Shown: positions 54,723 to 64,000 of the stretch, in pieces
Layout of the letters: each line of letters starts with the position of its first letter
Position numbering within the stretch: position 1 is the first letter of the stretch
NCBI RefSeq assembly: GCF_008843145.1
Contig: NZ_CP030265.1
Span: 711,001 to 775,000, forward strand
Direction of reading: 5' to 3'
DNA length: 64,000 bases
Source: Skermanella pratensis
GTDB taxonomy: Bacteria > Pseudomonadota > Alphaproteobacteria > Azospirillales > Azospirillaceae
Made by a program: the position numbers and the translations under genes
Notes under the pieces: generated by a model
What the model was told of the DNA's origin: nothing
Databases searched by the model: none
The model's input: only the letters and a program-made list of their open reading frames with translations

Positions 54723-55088
54723 TCAGGAAGACGGGGGTCCGCTCCCCTGCCGATCCGGCCGGGACATGCCCATCAGGCCGGCCATCAGGTCGCGGGCGTG
54801 CTTCAGGCGTTCGTGGTTGAGTCCGACCACCGGAAAGCTGCCCGATGTCATCACGCTGAGCACGGCGTTGACATGCTCCAGATGTTCATCCAGGCCGGCG
54901 GTTGGGCCCGACCGCCGGCGTTCGCCGATCAGGTGATCGCGCATCGCCACCAGGCAGCGCAGAACCCCCACGACTTCCTCGTGATGCTGCTCCGGCTTCT
55001 CGCTCAACACCTTGTCCAGCGTTTCGAGTGCCTGGAGGCAGCCGTGCCGCTCGATCACGCCTCGCTCGATCATGGCCCGGTCCGTCAT
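54723..55088 (-). CDS. Small helical protein of the formate dehydrogenase operon
   Basis: A 121-residue soluble protein, His/Glu-rich and predicted all-helical (GCLQALETLDKVLSEKPEQHHEEVV and LNHERLKHARDLMAGLMG). It is the last gene of the formate dehydrogenase operon, and its start overlaps the stop of the nrfD-like gene (ATGA). I do not recognise the family. A role in assembly or delivery is possible. Stop TGA 54725-54723. Confidence 0.6.
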   Translation of the reverse strand: MTDRAMIERGVIERHGCLQALETLDKVLSEKPEQHHEEVVGVLRCLVAMRDHLIGERRRSGPTAGLDEHLEHVNAVLSVMTSGSFPVVGLNHERLKHARDLMAGLMGMSRPDRQGSGPPSS

Positions 55089-56185
55089 GGCAGCCGTCCC
55101 GGGTCGCGGCCGTTTCGCCGCCCCTCGATCGCGCGGTCGACGCGGCGGCGGGGCTTCGCGCCCTCGGGTTCCCGCTGGGTCAGGCGGAAATAGTCGTCCG
55201 GCCGCTCCGCCGACTTGTTGCCGGCCTGGAAGATCGCCTGACGCATCACCATCCCGCCGGCCAGCAGCGCCAGCGATCCCACCACCGAGAGCCCGCGGCT
55301 GGGCCGTTTGGACAATGCGTTGATCGCGTGGCAGGCCAGCGGGACGCCCAGGCCCAGCGCCAGCGCGCCGGCCCTGTAGCTGGTGCCGATGGGTCCCTTG
55401 CGCAGGGTTTCCCCGACCCCGGCCTCGTGATGGCGTTTCTCCGCGAACGCCGAGGCCACCAGTTCGCCGGCGGCCGACACGGCGGCAAGGCCGTCCAGCC
55501 GCCGGCTGTTCTCCGGATCGCCCGCGATCTGCTCGCCCAGCGACAGCGCCGCGGCCGCCGTCGCCATGGCCGAGGTGCCGAACTGCACCGCCATGGCGCG
55601 CGGCGCCGACGCCCATAGCGGCGTGCTGGTGGCGCTCAGCAAGGCCGCGGTATAGGTGCTCATGCCGGCGCCCAGGAACGCCGCCGGCACCTGCGTCATG
55701 TCGGCCGCGCGGCGCATGGGCGACCGGCTGCCGTCCGCCCGCCGCTCGCCGATCAGGTGCGCCGCGGCGGTCAGGCCGCTGGCCACGCCGAAGCCGGTCA
55801 GGATGTAGGACCCGAACGACATCGGCGATCTGGTCCGATATATGCGCAGCATGTTGTAGAAGCGCCCGGGCGTCTTCAGGTCGAGGATCAGCAGCGGGGC
55901 GCCGATCACGGCTCCGGCCAGCGCCAGGGCGCGGCCGTTGCGGACGATCGTCTCGTCCCGCCCGTCGCCGAGCCGGTCGGCCAGCGTCGCGATGATCTGG
56001 GACGACCCCGCGAGCCCGGCGACATAGACATAGGCCGCGATCTTCCAATCGAACGGGCTCGGCTTGAGGGAAGCCAGGTCGTAATAGGTCTCGCCGTTCC
56101 ATTCCCGGACGGCGGGGTGCGGGATCGCCGTCTGCTCCACCGGCAGCCCGGGCATCGTTTCCGCCGTGACGGGCCGGCCGGTCAT
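55085..56185 (-). CDS. NrfD/PsrC-type membrane subunit of formate dehydrogenase
   Basis: A 366-residue integral membrane quinone-site subunit with eight to nine predicted helices. Blocks such as KIAAYVYVAGLAGSSQIIATLADRL, LILDLKTPGRFYNMLRIYRTRSPMSFGSYILTGFG and LALGLGVPLACHAINALS fit the NrfD family (conserved DLKTPGRFYNMLR). It anchors the complex and passes electrons to quinone, replacing the cytochrome b subunit FdnI. It overlaps fdxH by 4 bp. Confidence 0.88.
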   Translation of the reverse strand: MTGRPVTAETMPGLPVEQTAIPHPAVREWNGETYYDLASLKPSPFDWKIAAYVYVAGLAGSSQIIATLADRLGDGRDETIVRNGRALALAGAVIGAPLLILDLKTPGRFYNMLRIYRTRSPMSFGSYILTGFGVASGLTAAAHLIGERRADGSRSPMRRAADMTQVPAAFLGAGMSTYTAALLSATSTPLWASAPRAMAVQFGTSAMATAAAALSLGEQIAGDPENSRRLDGLAAVSAAGELVASAFAEKRHHEAGVGETLRKGPIGTSYRAGALALGLGVPLACHAINALSKRPSRGLSVVGSLALLAGGMVMRQAIFQAGNKSAERPDDYFRLTQREPEGAKPRRRVDRAIEGRRNGRDPGRLP

Positions 56186-57090
56186 CGCCCGCGCTCCCGC
56201 CCCGCCGACATCAGGGCCGCGGCCGCGAGCGTCAGCCCGGCCATGGCGGCGAGGCCGGTGAGAAAGCTCGGCCTGACCCGGTCGCTCGCCCGCGTCGGGG
56301 CTACGGGAAGGTTGTAGACTTCGGGCCTGTCGGTCAGCAGGAAGAAGGCGTTCAGATGCTTCAGGCCGCCCGTCGCCCCGGGCGTGTCGGGTGCTCCATA
56401 GAGATAGGCGTCGGTCGCTCCCTTGCCGTGCAGATCCTCGACCCGCCGCCTGGCGCGGCCGAACAGGTCCTCGATCTCGCCGAACTGGATGCTGTCGGTC
56501 GGGCAGGACTTGGCGCAGGCCGGCTCCAGCCCGCCCTTCAGCCGGTCGTAGCAGAGCGTGCATTTGTGCGCCTTGCCGTCCTCCAGGCTCAGCTCGACCA
56601 CGCCGAACGGGCAGGCCGGCACGCAGTAGCCGCAGCCGTTGCAGATGTCCTGCTGCACCACGACGGTGTCGAATTCGGTCCGGAAGATCGAACCGGTCGG
56701 GCAGGCCTCCAGGCAGGGAGCGTTCGCGCAGTGCTTGCACACGTCGCTCATCATCAGCCAGTTGCTCTGGAAGGGCTTCATTTCCCGGGCGCGATCGTCT
56801 CCGCTGCCGATCTTCTCGACGAAGGCGACGTGCCGCCATGTGTTGGCCCCGAGGTCTCCCGTATTGTCGTAGCTGTTCCCGGTCAGCCCCAGGTTATCGG
56901 CCGGCAGCCCGTTCCACTCCTTGCAGGCGACCTCGCAGGCCTTGCAGCCGATGCACAGCGTCGTGTCGGTGAAGAAGCCGTAGCTCTTGCCCGGCTCGAT
57001 CCTCGTGCCGCAGGTCAGTTCCGATTCATCCGGGATCACGCCGTCGGGGAGCGACTCCGCATAATCGAGGGCCCGGGGATGGACGCCCAT
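56182..57090 (-). CDS. fdxH: Formate dehydrogenase iron-sulphur subunit
   Basis: A 302-residue electron-transfer subunit with four [4Fe-4S] clusters. Cys motifs are CIGCKACEVACKEWN, CKHCANAPCLEACPTGSI, CNGCGYCVPACPFGV and CTLCYDRLKGGLEPACAKSCPT. A C-terminal membrane helix follows (PSFLTGLAAMAGLTLAAAALM). The start ATG 57090 shares one base with the fdnG stop (TGATG), so translation is coupled. It links the catalytic subunit to the NrfD-like subunit. Confidence 0.95.
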   Translation of the reverse strand: MGVHPRALDYAESLPDGVIPDESELTCGTRIEPGKSYGFFTDTTLCIGCKACEVACKEWNGLPADNLGLTGNSYDNTGDLGANTWRHVAFVEKIGSGDDRAREMKPFQSNWLMMSDVCKHCANAPCLEACPTGSIFRTEFDTVVVQQDICNGCGYCVPACPFGVVELSLEDGKAHKCTLCYDRLKGGLEPACAKSCPTDSIQFGEIEDLFGRARRRVEDLHGKGATDAYLYGAPDTPGATGGLKHLNAFFLLTDRPEVYNLPVAPTRASDRVRPSFLTGLAAMAGLTLAAAALMSAGRERGR

Positions 57091-60000
57091 CAGTCTTCTC
57101 CTCGAGACCTGTCATGTCTCATCAAGCGTCCGCGGCGTACGTCGCAGACCAGCGCCTTGTTCTCGTGCATGCTGGTGTTGGGATCGCCCACGACCGAAGT
57201 CAGGACGTTGGCGATGTCGCCGGTCGCATAGCCCTTCCAGCCGAAATGCCAGGGCATGCCGACCTGGTGGACGACACGGCCCTCCGCCAGCCGGAACGGC
57301 TGCATCCGGTCGGTCACCAGCGCCCGCGTCTCGATCTCGCCGCGAAGCGTCGAGATCACCACCCAGTCGGTGTTACCGATGCCCAGCTCCCGCGCCAGTT
57401 CGGTCGATATCTCCGCAAAGCCTTCCGGCTGAAGCTCCGCCGTGACCGGCACCGAGCGGGTCGGCGTGCCGCCGGAATGGTGCTCGGTCAGCCGGTAGGT
57501 GGTGAAGGCATAGGGGAAGCGCGGATCGCCGGGTTCGGCAAGCTGGTTGTCGGCCTCTTCCCAGCGCTTGGCGACCGGGTTGGACTGCCTCCCGTGCAGG
57601 GCATTGCCGACCGGGCTTTCCAGCGGCTCGTAGTGGCTCGGCAGCGGTCCGTCCTTCAGGCCCGACGACGCGAACAGCGCTGCCTTGCCGTCGGCGATCA
57701 TGATGCAGGGGCTGCGGCCGTCCAGCGCGTCCATGCCGGTCGGATGGGTGCTCCAGTCCGGATCGTATCCGGGCGCCTTGTCCTTGGGGAAGTCGATCGA
57801 GTCGTTGCCGGTCCAGTTACCCTTTTCCTCGTCCCACCAGATCAGCCGCTTCTTTTCCGACCAGGGCTTGCCTTCGGGATCGGCCGATGCGCGGTTGCAC
57901 AGGGTCCTGCGGTTTTCGGGCCAGGCGAACCCCCAGCCCAGGTGGGTGCCCGGACCCTCCGGCCCGTCGGCCCGGCGCGCGCGGGACTGGTTGTGGTCCT
58001 CCTCCGGGAAGACACCGCAATAGATCCAGCAGCCGCAGGCGGTGGAGCCGTCGTCCTTGATGTCGTTGATGCCGGTCAGCTGCCTGCGCTCGACCCAGGT
58101 ATAGCCGTTGATCTCCTTCAGCACGGCTTCGGCCGATGGGTCCCGGTCGGGACCCGTCTCCGGATAGTCCCAGGTCAGGTTCCGGATCGGCTTGTCCCGC
58201 TCCTTGTCGCTGCCGGCGTACAGCTCCTTCAGCCGGCGGCCCAGGTGATAGATGAACCATAGCTCCGACCGGCTGTCGCCGGGCCCGTCCACCACCTTGT
58301 CGTGCCATTGCAGCAACCGGTGGGTGTTGGTGAAGGTGCCGTCCTTCTCGCCGGCCAGCGACCCCGGCATCAGGAACACCTCCGTGCCGATGTCCTCGGG
58401 ATTCATGTCGCCGTCGCGCACCAGATGCCCGTCTTTCCAGAACGACGCCGTCTCGGTCTCGGCGCAGTCGCGCACCACCATCCAGTCCAGTCTCGCCAAG
58501 CCGGCCTGGACCATCTTGGAGTTGCTGCCGCCGATGACGGGATTCTGGCCCAGGAAGAACATCCCGCGGATCACGCCGTCGCGCATCGCCAGCGTCTGGG
58601 GCAGCTGGCTGTGGTCGCCGACGATCTTGGGCAGCCACTCGTAGCCATAGCCGTTGGAGCTGGCCGCATGGTCGCCGTACCACGCCTTGAGCAGGCTGAT
58701 CATGTATTTGGGAAAATTGTGCCACCAGCCGGTCGGCGTCTGCTCGGTCTCCAGATACCGGCCCAGGTCGTCGTGCTTGCGGTAGGCGTGGGGCTGCTGG
58801 AGGTATCCCGGCAGCATGTCGTACAGGGTCGGGATGTCGGTGCTGCCCTGGATGCTGGTATGCCCGCGCAGTGCCAGCACGCCGCCGCCCGGCCGGCCGA
58901 CATTGCCCAGCAACGCCTGGATGATGCCGGCGGCGCGGATGATCTGCACGCCGGTGCTGTGGTGCGTCCAGCCGACCGCGTAGCAGATCGCCCCGGTCTT
59001 GTCGCGGCCCGAACTGCGCGCCATCGCCTCGCAGACCTTCAGGAAGGTGCCGGCCGGGCATCCCGTCACCCGCTCGACCATCTCCGGCGTGTAGCGGGCG
59101 TAGTGGCGCTTCATGATCTGGTAGACGCAGTTCGGGTGCTGGAGCGTGCGGTCGTACGGCGGCGGTCCTTCGCTGGTGGTCTTCGAGGTGTCGTCGAAGG
59201 ACTCGGTCGTGGTCGGGTCGTGCTCGGCCAGCGACGACGGCACCTTCATGCCCTCGTACTGCCAGGTGTCCAGCACGTAGCTCTTGCTGTCCTCGTCCCA
59301 GCCGGAGAAGACGCCGTCCAGCTCGTCCGGTCCCTGGTAATCGGGGCTGATGATCGTCGCGATGTTGGTGTATTCGAGGGCGTATTCCTTGAACCAAAGG
59401 TCGTTTTCAAGGATATGGCGGATGATGCCGCCCAGGAACGCGATGTCGCTCCCCGCGCGGAGCGGCGCGTGGATGTCGCACATGGCCGAGGTCCGCGTGA
59501 AGCGCGGGTCGGCATGGACGATGGTGGCGCCCTTCTGCTTCGCCTGCATGACGAAGCGGAAGGCGATCGGATGGTTCTCGGCCATGTTCGACCCCATCAC
59601 CAGGACGAAGTCGGAATTGGCGAGATCCCACTGGGCGAGCGTCGCCGCTCCCCTGCCATAGGTGGCACCCAGACTGGGCACCGACGAACTGTGTCAGACG
59701 CGGGCCTGGTTCTCGATCCAGACCATCCCCAGGCCGCCCGAGAACAGCTTCTTGATCAGGTAGTTCTCTTCGTTGTCCAGGGTGGCGCCGCCCAGCGATC
59801 CGACGCCCAGCGTGTGGTTGACGATGGTGCCGTCGGGCAGCTTGTGGACGAAGGTCTCGTCGCGGGTCCGCTTGGTCAATCGGGCGATGCGCTCCATCGC
59901 CCAGTCCATCGGCTTTTCCTCCCACCGGTCGGAGTGGGGCGCCCGGTACATGACCTTGTCGAGCCGCTCCGGCGTGGTCATCAGGCCCAGCGTCGCCGCT

Positions 60001-60296
60001 CCCTTGGGACACAGGGTCCCCTGGTTGATCGGACTGCGCGGGTCGCCCTCCACATGGATCACGCGGCCGTTCCTGGCGTACATGAGCTGGGCGCAGCCGA
60101 CGGCGCAGTAGGGACAGATATTGGTGCCGACCGTGTCGGCCTCCTCCAGCCGGGGCCGCAAGCCGCGCGACATGGAGCTTTCCGCGGCCTTGGTAGCGGA
60201 GGACTGGCCCGCGATCTGGCGCGGCACCGACCACTCGCGGACGAAACTGCCGATACGCTCGGAAATCGTGCGGCTGCGGATGCGTTTCATGGTCAT
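57090..60296 (-). CDS. fdnG: Formate dehydrogenase catalytic subunit, selenocysteine-containing
   Basis: The molybdopterin enzyme oxidising formate to CO2. It has 1068 residues if TGA 59696-59694 is read as selenocysteine (residue 201). The N-terminal [4Fe-4S] motif is CPYCAVGCAQLMYAR...LCPKG. The active-site context is NQARV-U-HSSSVPSLGATYGRGA, the exact position of Sec in FdnG/FdhF. Later blocks are GSNMAENHPIAFRFV, HADPRFTRTSAMCDIHAPLRAGSDIAFLGG, VGWTHHSTGVQIIRA and GLARLDWMVVRDCAETETASFWK. No twin-arginine leader is visible at the start (ATG 60296; alternative 60290), unlike E. coli FdnG. It is cotranscribed with fdxH. Confidence 0.95.
59661..59682 (-). promoter_or_regulatory. Candidate SECIS hairpin downstream of the UGA codon
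   Basis: In the mRNA, GGUG-CCC, loop AGUCU, GGG, bulge UGC, CACC begins 11 nt after the UGA. The spacing and the loop resemble the E. coli fdhF SECIS (GGUCU loop). It should recruit SelB to insert selenocysteine at 59696-59694. Confidence 0.7.
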
Positions 60297-60300
60297 GCCC

Positions 60301-60558
60301 TCAACTGGCTTGTCTGCGGTCGGGACCCTCGGCCAAACCGATGTCGTGGACGACGCCGGCGATCAGGGTGCCTGCATCCTCGTAACGGACGGTGACCCGC
60401 GCCTGGGAGCGCTGAAGGCCGGGCAGGTCCTGCGGCTCGATGGAAGCGGACGGCGCCAGCACGAACAGCATCGGCTGCCCGTCCTCCGGCTCCATCTTGA
60501 AGCGTCCTTCCTGGACGATCGTGATGATGCCGGTCATTGTCTTGAGCGCGGACTTCAT
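60301..60558 (-). CDS. Small conserved-looking protein at the head of the formate dehydrogenase operon
   Basis: An 85-residue soluble protein, starting MKSALKTMTGIITIVQEGRF at ATG 60558 (or GTG 60588 for 95 residues). The beta-rich core is KMEPEDGQPMLFVLAPSASIEPQDL then RVTVRYEDAGTLIAGVVHDI. It ends 4 bp before the fdnG start. I do not recognise a family; a role in formate dehydrogenase maturation is suggested only by position. Confidence 0.65.
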   Translation of the reverse strand: MKSALKTMTGIITIVQEGRFKMEPEDGQPMLFVLAPSASIEPQDLPGLQRSQARVTVRYEDAGTLIAGVVHDIGLAEGPDRRQAS

Positions 60559-60772
60559 GAACCCTGGACCCCGGCTTTCCGCCGTCACGGCGCCTGCGTT
60601 TCACCGAAACTCGAGTCTGGGTAACGACCCATGCCGGGGAAGGTTCCCGGCCAGTGCAAGGTGCGCCGCCCCCGGGGGACCCGAAGCCCATGCCGCCTGC
60701 ATCCGCTGTATCCCGGCATACGCCTCGCCCTCCGGGCGAAGGGCGGCCTGCAGCAATTGCATTGCGCAAAGC

Positions 60773-60807
60773 AAAGGCCCTGGAAAGCGTCGCTTTCCAG
60801 GGCCTTT
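60773..60807 (-). terminator. Strong terminator after tRNA-Lys
   Basis: Perfect 17-bp arms, 60773-60789 and 60791-60807. On the minus strand the hairpin is followed by TTTGCTTTGC-type T-rich sequence, 7 bp downstream of the tRNA 3' end. Confidence 0.75.
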
Positions 60808-60813
60808 GAAATT

Positions 60814-60889
<76 letters not shown>

Positions 60890-61013
60890 GCAATATCCGC
60901 CGCCGTGTTCCGTTCGTTTCCATCCGGTGTCCGGCGACGAGGGGTAGATAGCAAAGCCGCCCCGCCTTGTCGATGCCAAAAAACCGCTTTCATGACAGTT
61001 TTTTACCTGCCCG

Positions 61014-62165
61014 TCACAGCTCTCCGGCCAGCGTCCGGCGGGTGATCCGGATGTCGCGGTGGATATAGACCGACATCACCAGCCCGAATCCGAACAGCAC
61101 CGTCAGCATGGCCGTGCCGCCGTAGGAGATCAGGGGCAGGGGGATGCCGACCACGGGGATCAGGCCCATCACCATGGCGATGTTGATGAAGACGTAGAGA
61201 AACAGGTTGGTGGAAACGCCCAGGCCCACCAGCCGGCCGAACTGGTTGCGGCAGCGGAGCGAGATGATCACGCCGTAGGCGATCAGCAGGCTGTAGAGCA
61301 GCAGCAGCCCGGTGCCGCCGATCATGCCCAGTTCCTCCGCCAGCATGGTGAAGATGAAGTCGGTCTGCTTCTCCGGCAGGAAGTTCAGGTGGCTCTGGCT
61401 GCCCATCATGTAGCCCTTGCCGGCCACGCCGCCGGACCCCAGCGCGATCTTGGACTGGGTGATGTGGTAGCCGGCTCCCAGCGGGTCGTTCTCCGGGTTC
61501 AGGAAGATCAGCACCCGGTTCTTCTGGTAGTCGTGCAGGAACTGCCACGCCACCGGGATCGATCCGGCGCCGCCGGCGATGACGACGGCGAACTTCCACA
61601 GCCGCACGCCGACCAGGAAGAAGATCGCCCCGCCCACCATCATGACCATCAGCGCGGTGCCCAGGTCCGGCTGCTTCATCACCAGTCCGACCGGCGCCAG
61701 CACCATCAGCAGCGGCACGATCAGGAAGGTCGGCCGTCCGACCTCCTCCAGGGACGCGGCGTGGAAATATCGGGCCAGCGCCAGCACGATCGCGATCTTC
61801 ATGATCTCCGACGGCTGGATCTGGATGATGCCCAGGTCGATCCAGCGCTGAGCTCCCATGCCGATCTCGCCGACGATCTCGACCGCGATCAGAAGCACCA
61901 GGGCCACGCCGTAGATCGGATAGGACAGGCGGAGCCAGATCCGCAGGTCGATCAGGCCCACCACCACCATCACGCAGATGCCGGCGCCGAACCGGACGGC
62001 CTGGCGCGATGCCCAGGGATCGACGCTGCCGTTGGCCGCCGAATAGAGCATCGCCCAGCCGATCGAGGCGATGGCGGTCAGCAGGAGGATCAGCTTCCAG
62101 TTGATCTGCCACAGCTTCTCGCTCAACGAGAGTTCCGGCTGGTGACCCAGGAAGTCGCCGTTCAT
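61014..62165 (-). CDS. rodA: Rod shape-determining protein RodA (peptidoglycan glycosyltransferase)
   Basis: A SEDS-family polymerase building the elongation-specific cell wall with PBP2. The 383-residue protein has ten predicted helices. Family motifs are GAQRWIDLGIIQIQPSEIMKIAIVLALARYF, KQPDLGTALM, LIFLNPENDPLGAGYHITQSKIALGSGG, FLPEKQTDFIFTMLAEELG and PVVGIPLPLISYGGTAMLT. ATG 62165 overlaps the mrdA stop (ATGA), as in most bacteria. Start and length match RodA. Confidence 0.96.
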   Translation of the reverse strand: MNGDFLGHQPELSLSEKLWQINWKLILLLTAIASIGWAMLYSAANGSVDPWASRQAVRFGAGICVMVVVGLIDLRIWLRLSYPIYGVALVLLIAVEIVGEIGMGAQRWIDLGIIQIQPSEIMKIAIVLALARYFHAASLEEVGRPTFLIVPLLMVLAPVGLVMKQPDLGTALMVMMVGGAIFFLVGVRLWKFAVVIAGGAGSIPVAWQFLHDYQKNRVLIFLNPENDPLGAGYHITQSKIALGSGGVAGKGYMMGSQSHLNFLPEKQTDFIFTMLAEELGMIGGTGLLLLYSLLIAYGVIISLRCRNQFGRLVGLGVSTNLFLYVFINIAMVMGLIPVVGIPLPLISYGGTAMLTVLFGFGLVMSVYIHRDIRITRRTLAGEL

Positions 62166-64000
62166 CCGCCGATCCTCCCCGGCTTGTCACCCGGCGCCGG
62201 CTGGACCGGCTCCGCCGCCGGGACCGCGCTGGACACCTGGGGCACGCCCCGCGCGCTGTCGCGGCGCTGGACCTCCAGCAGGATGTCGCGGGCGATCGGC
62301 GCCGCCACAGCCGAACCGCCGCCGCCATGCTCGACGATCACGGCGCAGGCGTAGCGCGGCGCGTGCAGCGGCGCGAAGCCGACGAACAGCGCGTGGTCGC
62401 GCTGGCGCCACGGCAACTGCTCGTTCTTCAGGACGCCGGTGCTGCGTTCCGCCATGGTGATCCGGCGGACCTGGCTGGTGCCCGTCTTGCCGCCCATCTC
62501 GAAGCCGGCTTCGGCTATGCGCATCTTGTACGCGGTGCCGCCGGGCTGGTTCATCACGGCGTTCATGCCCTGGAGCACCATGTCCAGATGGGTCTTGTTG
62601 ACCCCCAGCGACGGCCAGGCGGTCTGCTCCGCCGGTCCGCGCTCGATCTGCTTGGTCAGGTGCGGCTTGACCGCGAAGCCGCCGTTGACCAGCCGGGACA
62701 GCATGACCGCCAGTTGCAGCGGGGTCGCCAGGACGTAGCCCTGGCCGATCGCGGCGATCAGGGACTCGCCCTGGGTCCAGGACTTGCCGAGATTGGCCTG
62801 CTTCCATTCGCGGCTGGGTATCAGCCCCGGCCGTTCGCTGGGCAGGTCGAGCTGGGTCCGCTGGCCCATGCCGAACCTTTTCGCCATGTCGTGGATGCGG
62901 TCGATGCCGATCCGGCGCGCCAGGTCGTAGAAGAAGGTGTCGCAGGAGTGCTTGAGCGCGCCGACCAGGTCCAGCGTGCCGTGCCCGCCCTTCTTCCAGC
63001 AATGGAAGCGGTGGTCGCCCAGGTCCATGTGGCCGGGGCAGAACACGGTGTGGCGCGGCCCGACGATGCCGCTGTCCAGCGCCGCCAGCGCCACCAGCAT
63101 CTTGAAGGTGGAGCCCGGCGCGTACTGCCCGGCGACCACCTTGTTGGTCAGCGGCGTCGTCGGGTCGGACAGCAGGTCCTCCCAGGTCTCCGCGTTGATG
63201 CCCGTGGTGAACAGGTTGGGGTCGTAGCTGGGGTTCGACGCCATGGAGTAGATGCCGCCGGTATGCACGTCCATCACGACGGCCGCGGCGCTCTTCTCCT
63301 CCTTCAGGCGGTCCTGGGCGTACTGCTGCAGGCCGATGTCGACGGTCAGCGTGATGTCGCGGCCGGGCTTGCCCTCCTGCCGCGACAGCTCGCGGATCAC
63401 CCGTCCGACCGCGTTGACCTCCAGCTGGCTGGTGCCGGCGACGCCGCGCAGGCTGGCGTCGTGGAACTTCTCCATGCCGGACTTGCCGATGCGGAAGCCG
63501 GGCAGCGCCAGGACCGGGTCGCCGTTCAGCTCGGATTCGGACACGGCGCCGACATAGCCCAGGAAATGGGCGGTGGCGGCCTCGTAGGGATAGCTGCGCA
63601 GCTCGCCGACCTCGATCGAGACGCCAGGCAGGTCGGGGGCGTTCACCTCGATCATGGTGACCTGGTCCCAGGTCAGGTTCTCCTTCACCGTGACCGGCAC
63701 GAAGGCGCGCTTGCGCTGGATCTCGCGGGTGATGCGGCGCCAGTCGGCCTCGGTCAGCGGCACGATCTCCGAGATCAGGCTCAGCATGCGGTCGATCTTG
63801 CGCGCCTGCTCCGACACCATTACGACACGGAAATTCTGCTGGTTCACCGCCAGCGGCACGCCGAAGCGGTCCAGCACCTGGCCGCGCGACGGGGCGAGCA
63901 GCCGCATGTTGATCCGGTTCTCGTCGGCCAGGACCGTGTAGCGGTCGGACTCCAGCACCTGCAGGTAATACATCCGGGCGACCAGGGTCGACAGCAGGCC
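62162..64000 (-). CDS. mrdA: Penicillin-binding protein 2 (partial, 5' end beyond window)
   Basis: The class B transpeptidase of the elongasome. The visible 612 codons stay in frame to the window edge. They contain the dimerisation domain (MYYLQVLESDRYTVLADENRINMRLLAPSRGQVLDRFG). The transpeptidase domain has the active-site Ser motif APGSTFKM, the SxN-type motif in KHSCDTFFY (SCD, as in other PBP2), and GGKTGTSQV. The C-terminus has a Pro-rich tail ending PGRIGG. The N-terminal membrane anchor lies beyond 64000. It is upstream of rodA in the same operon. Confidence 0.95.
   Translation of the reverse strand, partial: GLLSTLVARMYYLQVLESDRYTVLADENRINMRLLAPSRGQVLDRFGVPLAVNQQNFRVVMVSEQARKIDRMLSLISEIVPLTEADWRRITREIQRKRAFVPVTVKENLTWDQVTMIEVNAPDLPGVSIEVGELRSYPYEAATAHFLGYVGAVSESELNGDPVLALPGFRIGKSGMEKFHDASLRGVAGTSQLEVNAVGRVIRELSRQEGKPGRDITLTVDIGLQQYAQDRLKEEKSAAAVVMDVHTGGIYSMASNPSYDPNLFTTGINAETWEDLLSDPTTPLTNKVVAGQYAPGSTFKMLVALAALDSGIVGPRHTVFCPGHMDLGDHRFHCWKKGGHGTLDLVGALKHSCDTFFYDLARRIGIDRIHDMAKRFGMGQRTQLDLPSERPGLIPSREWKQANLGKSWTQGESLIAAIGQGYVLATPLQLAVMLSRLVNGGFAVKPHLTKQIERGPAEQTAWPSLGVNKTHLDMVLQGMNAVMNQPGGTAYKMRIAEAGFEMGGKTGTSQVRRITMAERSTGVLKNEQLPWRQRDHALFVGFAPLHAPRYACAVIVEHGGGGSAVAAPIARDILLEVQRRDSARGVPQVSSAVPAAEPVQPAPGDKPGRIGG

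Overview
The window is GC-rich alphaproteobacterial chromosome, most likely from Rhodospirillales (Azospirillum/Skermanella-like; this placement is inferred). Supporting signs are the atpI-atpB-atpE order, an alphaproteobacterial-type SspB, the hflK-hflC-DUF2065-degP block, thyX for thymidylate synthesis, and a tRNA-Lys next to rodA/mrdA. Codon use is uniform except for a few AT-richer spots around 20.7, 26.7-27.0 and 31.8-32.2 kb.

Layout. 0-1.4 kb: ATP synthase Fo genes atpE (cut by the edge), atpB and atpI. 1.6-3.3 kb: a Sco1/SenC copper chaperone and an L-lactate dehydrogenase. 3.4-7.0 kb: a copper cluster with a His-rich exported protein, a cupredoxin, CopA multicopper oxidase and CopB. 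7.1-12.7 kb: phoH, a SHOCT protein, minCDE and panBC. 12.85-13.77 kb: a hicAB toxin-antitoxin pair flanked by a roughly 109-bp direct repeat. 13.7-18.9 kb: an FG-GAP/ASPIC protein followed by a dgcN-dgcA-ade operon (D-glutamate catabolism plus adenine deaminase). 18.9-20.7 kb: a two-gene unit with a degenerate ImmA/IrrE-like protein. 20.8-26.5 kb: housekeeping and stress genes (uracil-DNA glycosylase, methyltransferase, class V aminotransferase, DUF3618/PA2169-type protein, YihY). 27-37.6 kb: an exopolysaccharide locus (WbaP-like, WecG/TagA, Wzc-like autokinase, two GT4, one GT14, a polytopic membrane protein) containing a small Gly-rich gene behind a strong sigma-54 promoter match. 37.8-48.3 kb: sspB, thyX, a TrpXYZ-like ABC transporter, apbC/mrp, hflKC, DUF2065 and a Do-type protease. 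48.7-54.7 kb: a haem-copper oxidase operon (subunit II with cytochrome c domain, fused subunit I/III, CtaG, triheme cytochrome). 54.7-60.6 kb: a selenocysteine-containing formate dehydrogenase operon. 60.8-64 kb: tRNA-Lys, rodA and mrdA (cut by the edge).

Sequence quality matters when reading this window. At least nine genes (atpB, atpI, sco1, ldh, cupredoxin, copA, yihY, the ABC ATPase, apbC) are each split by one or more apparent single-base deletions, mostly where a C or G doublet would restore the frame. Two of these are normally indispensable, so I read them as sequencing or assembly errors rather than decay and give the full gene span for each. The 20-bp tandem duplication that breaks hicA is a different kind of lesion and may be real.

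Most interesting items: the hicA lesion with its flanking repeats; the catalytically dead IrrE-like protein with an unrecognised 145-residue partner; the in-frame UGA in the formate dehydrogenase with a SECIS-like hairpin at the classical spacing; and the sigma-54 promoter plus palindrome in front of the Gly-rich protein in the exopolysaccharide locus.
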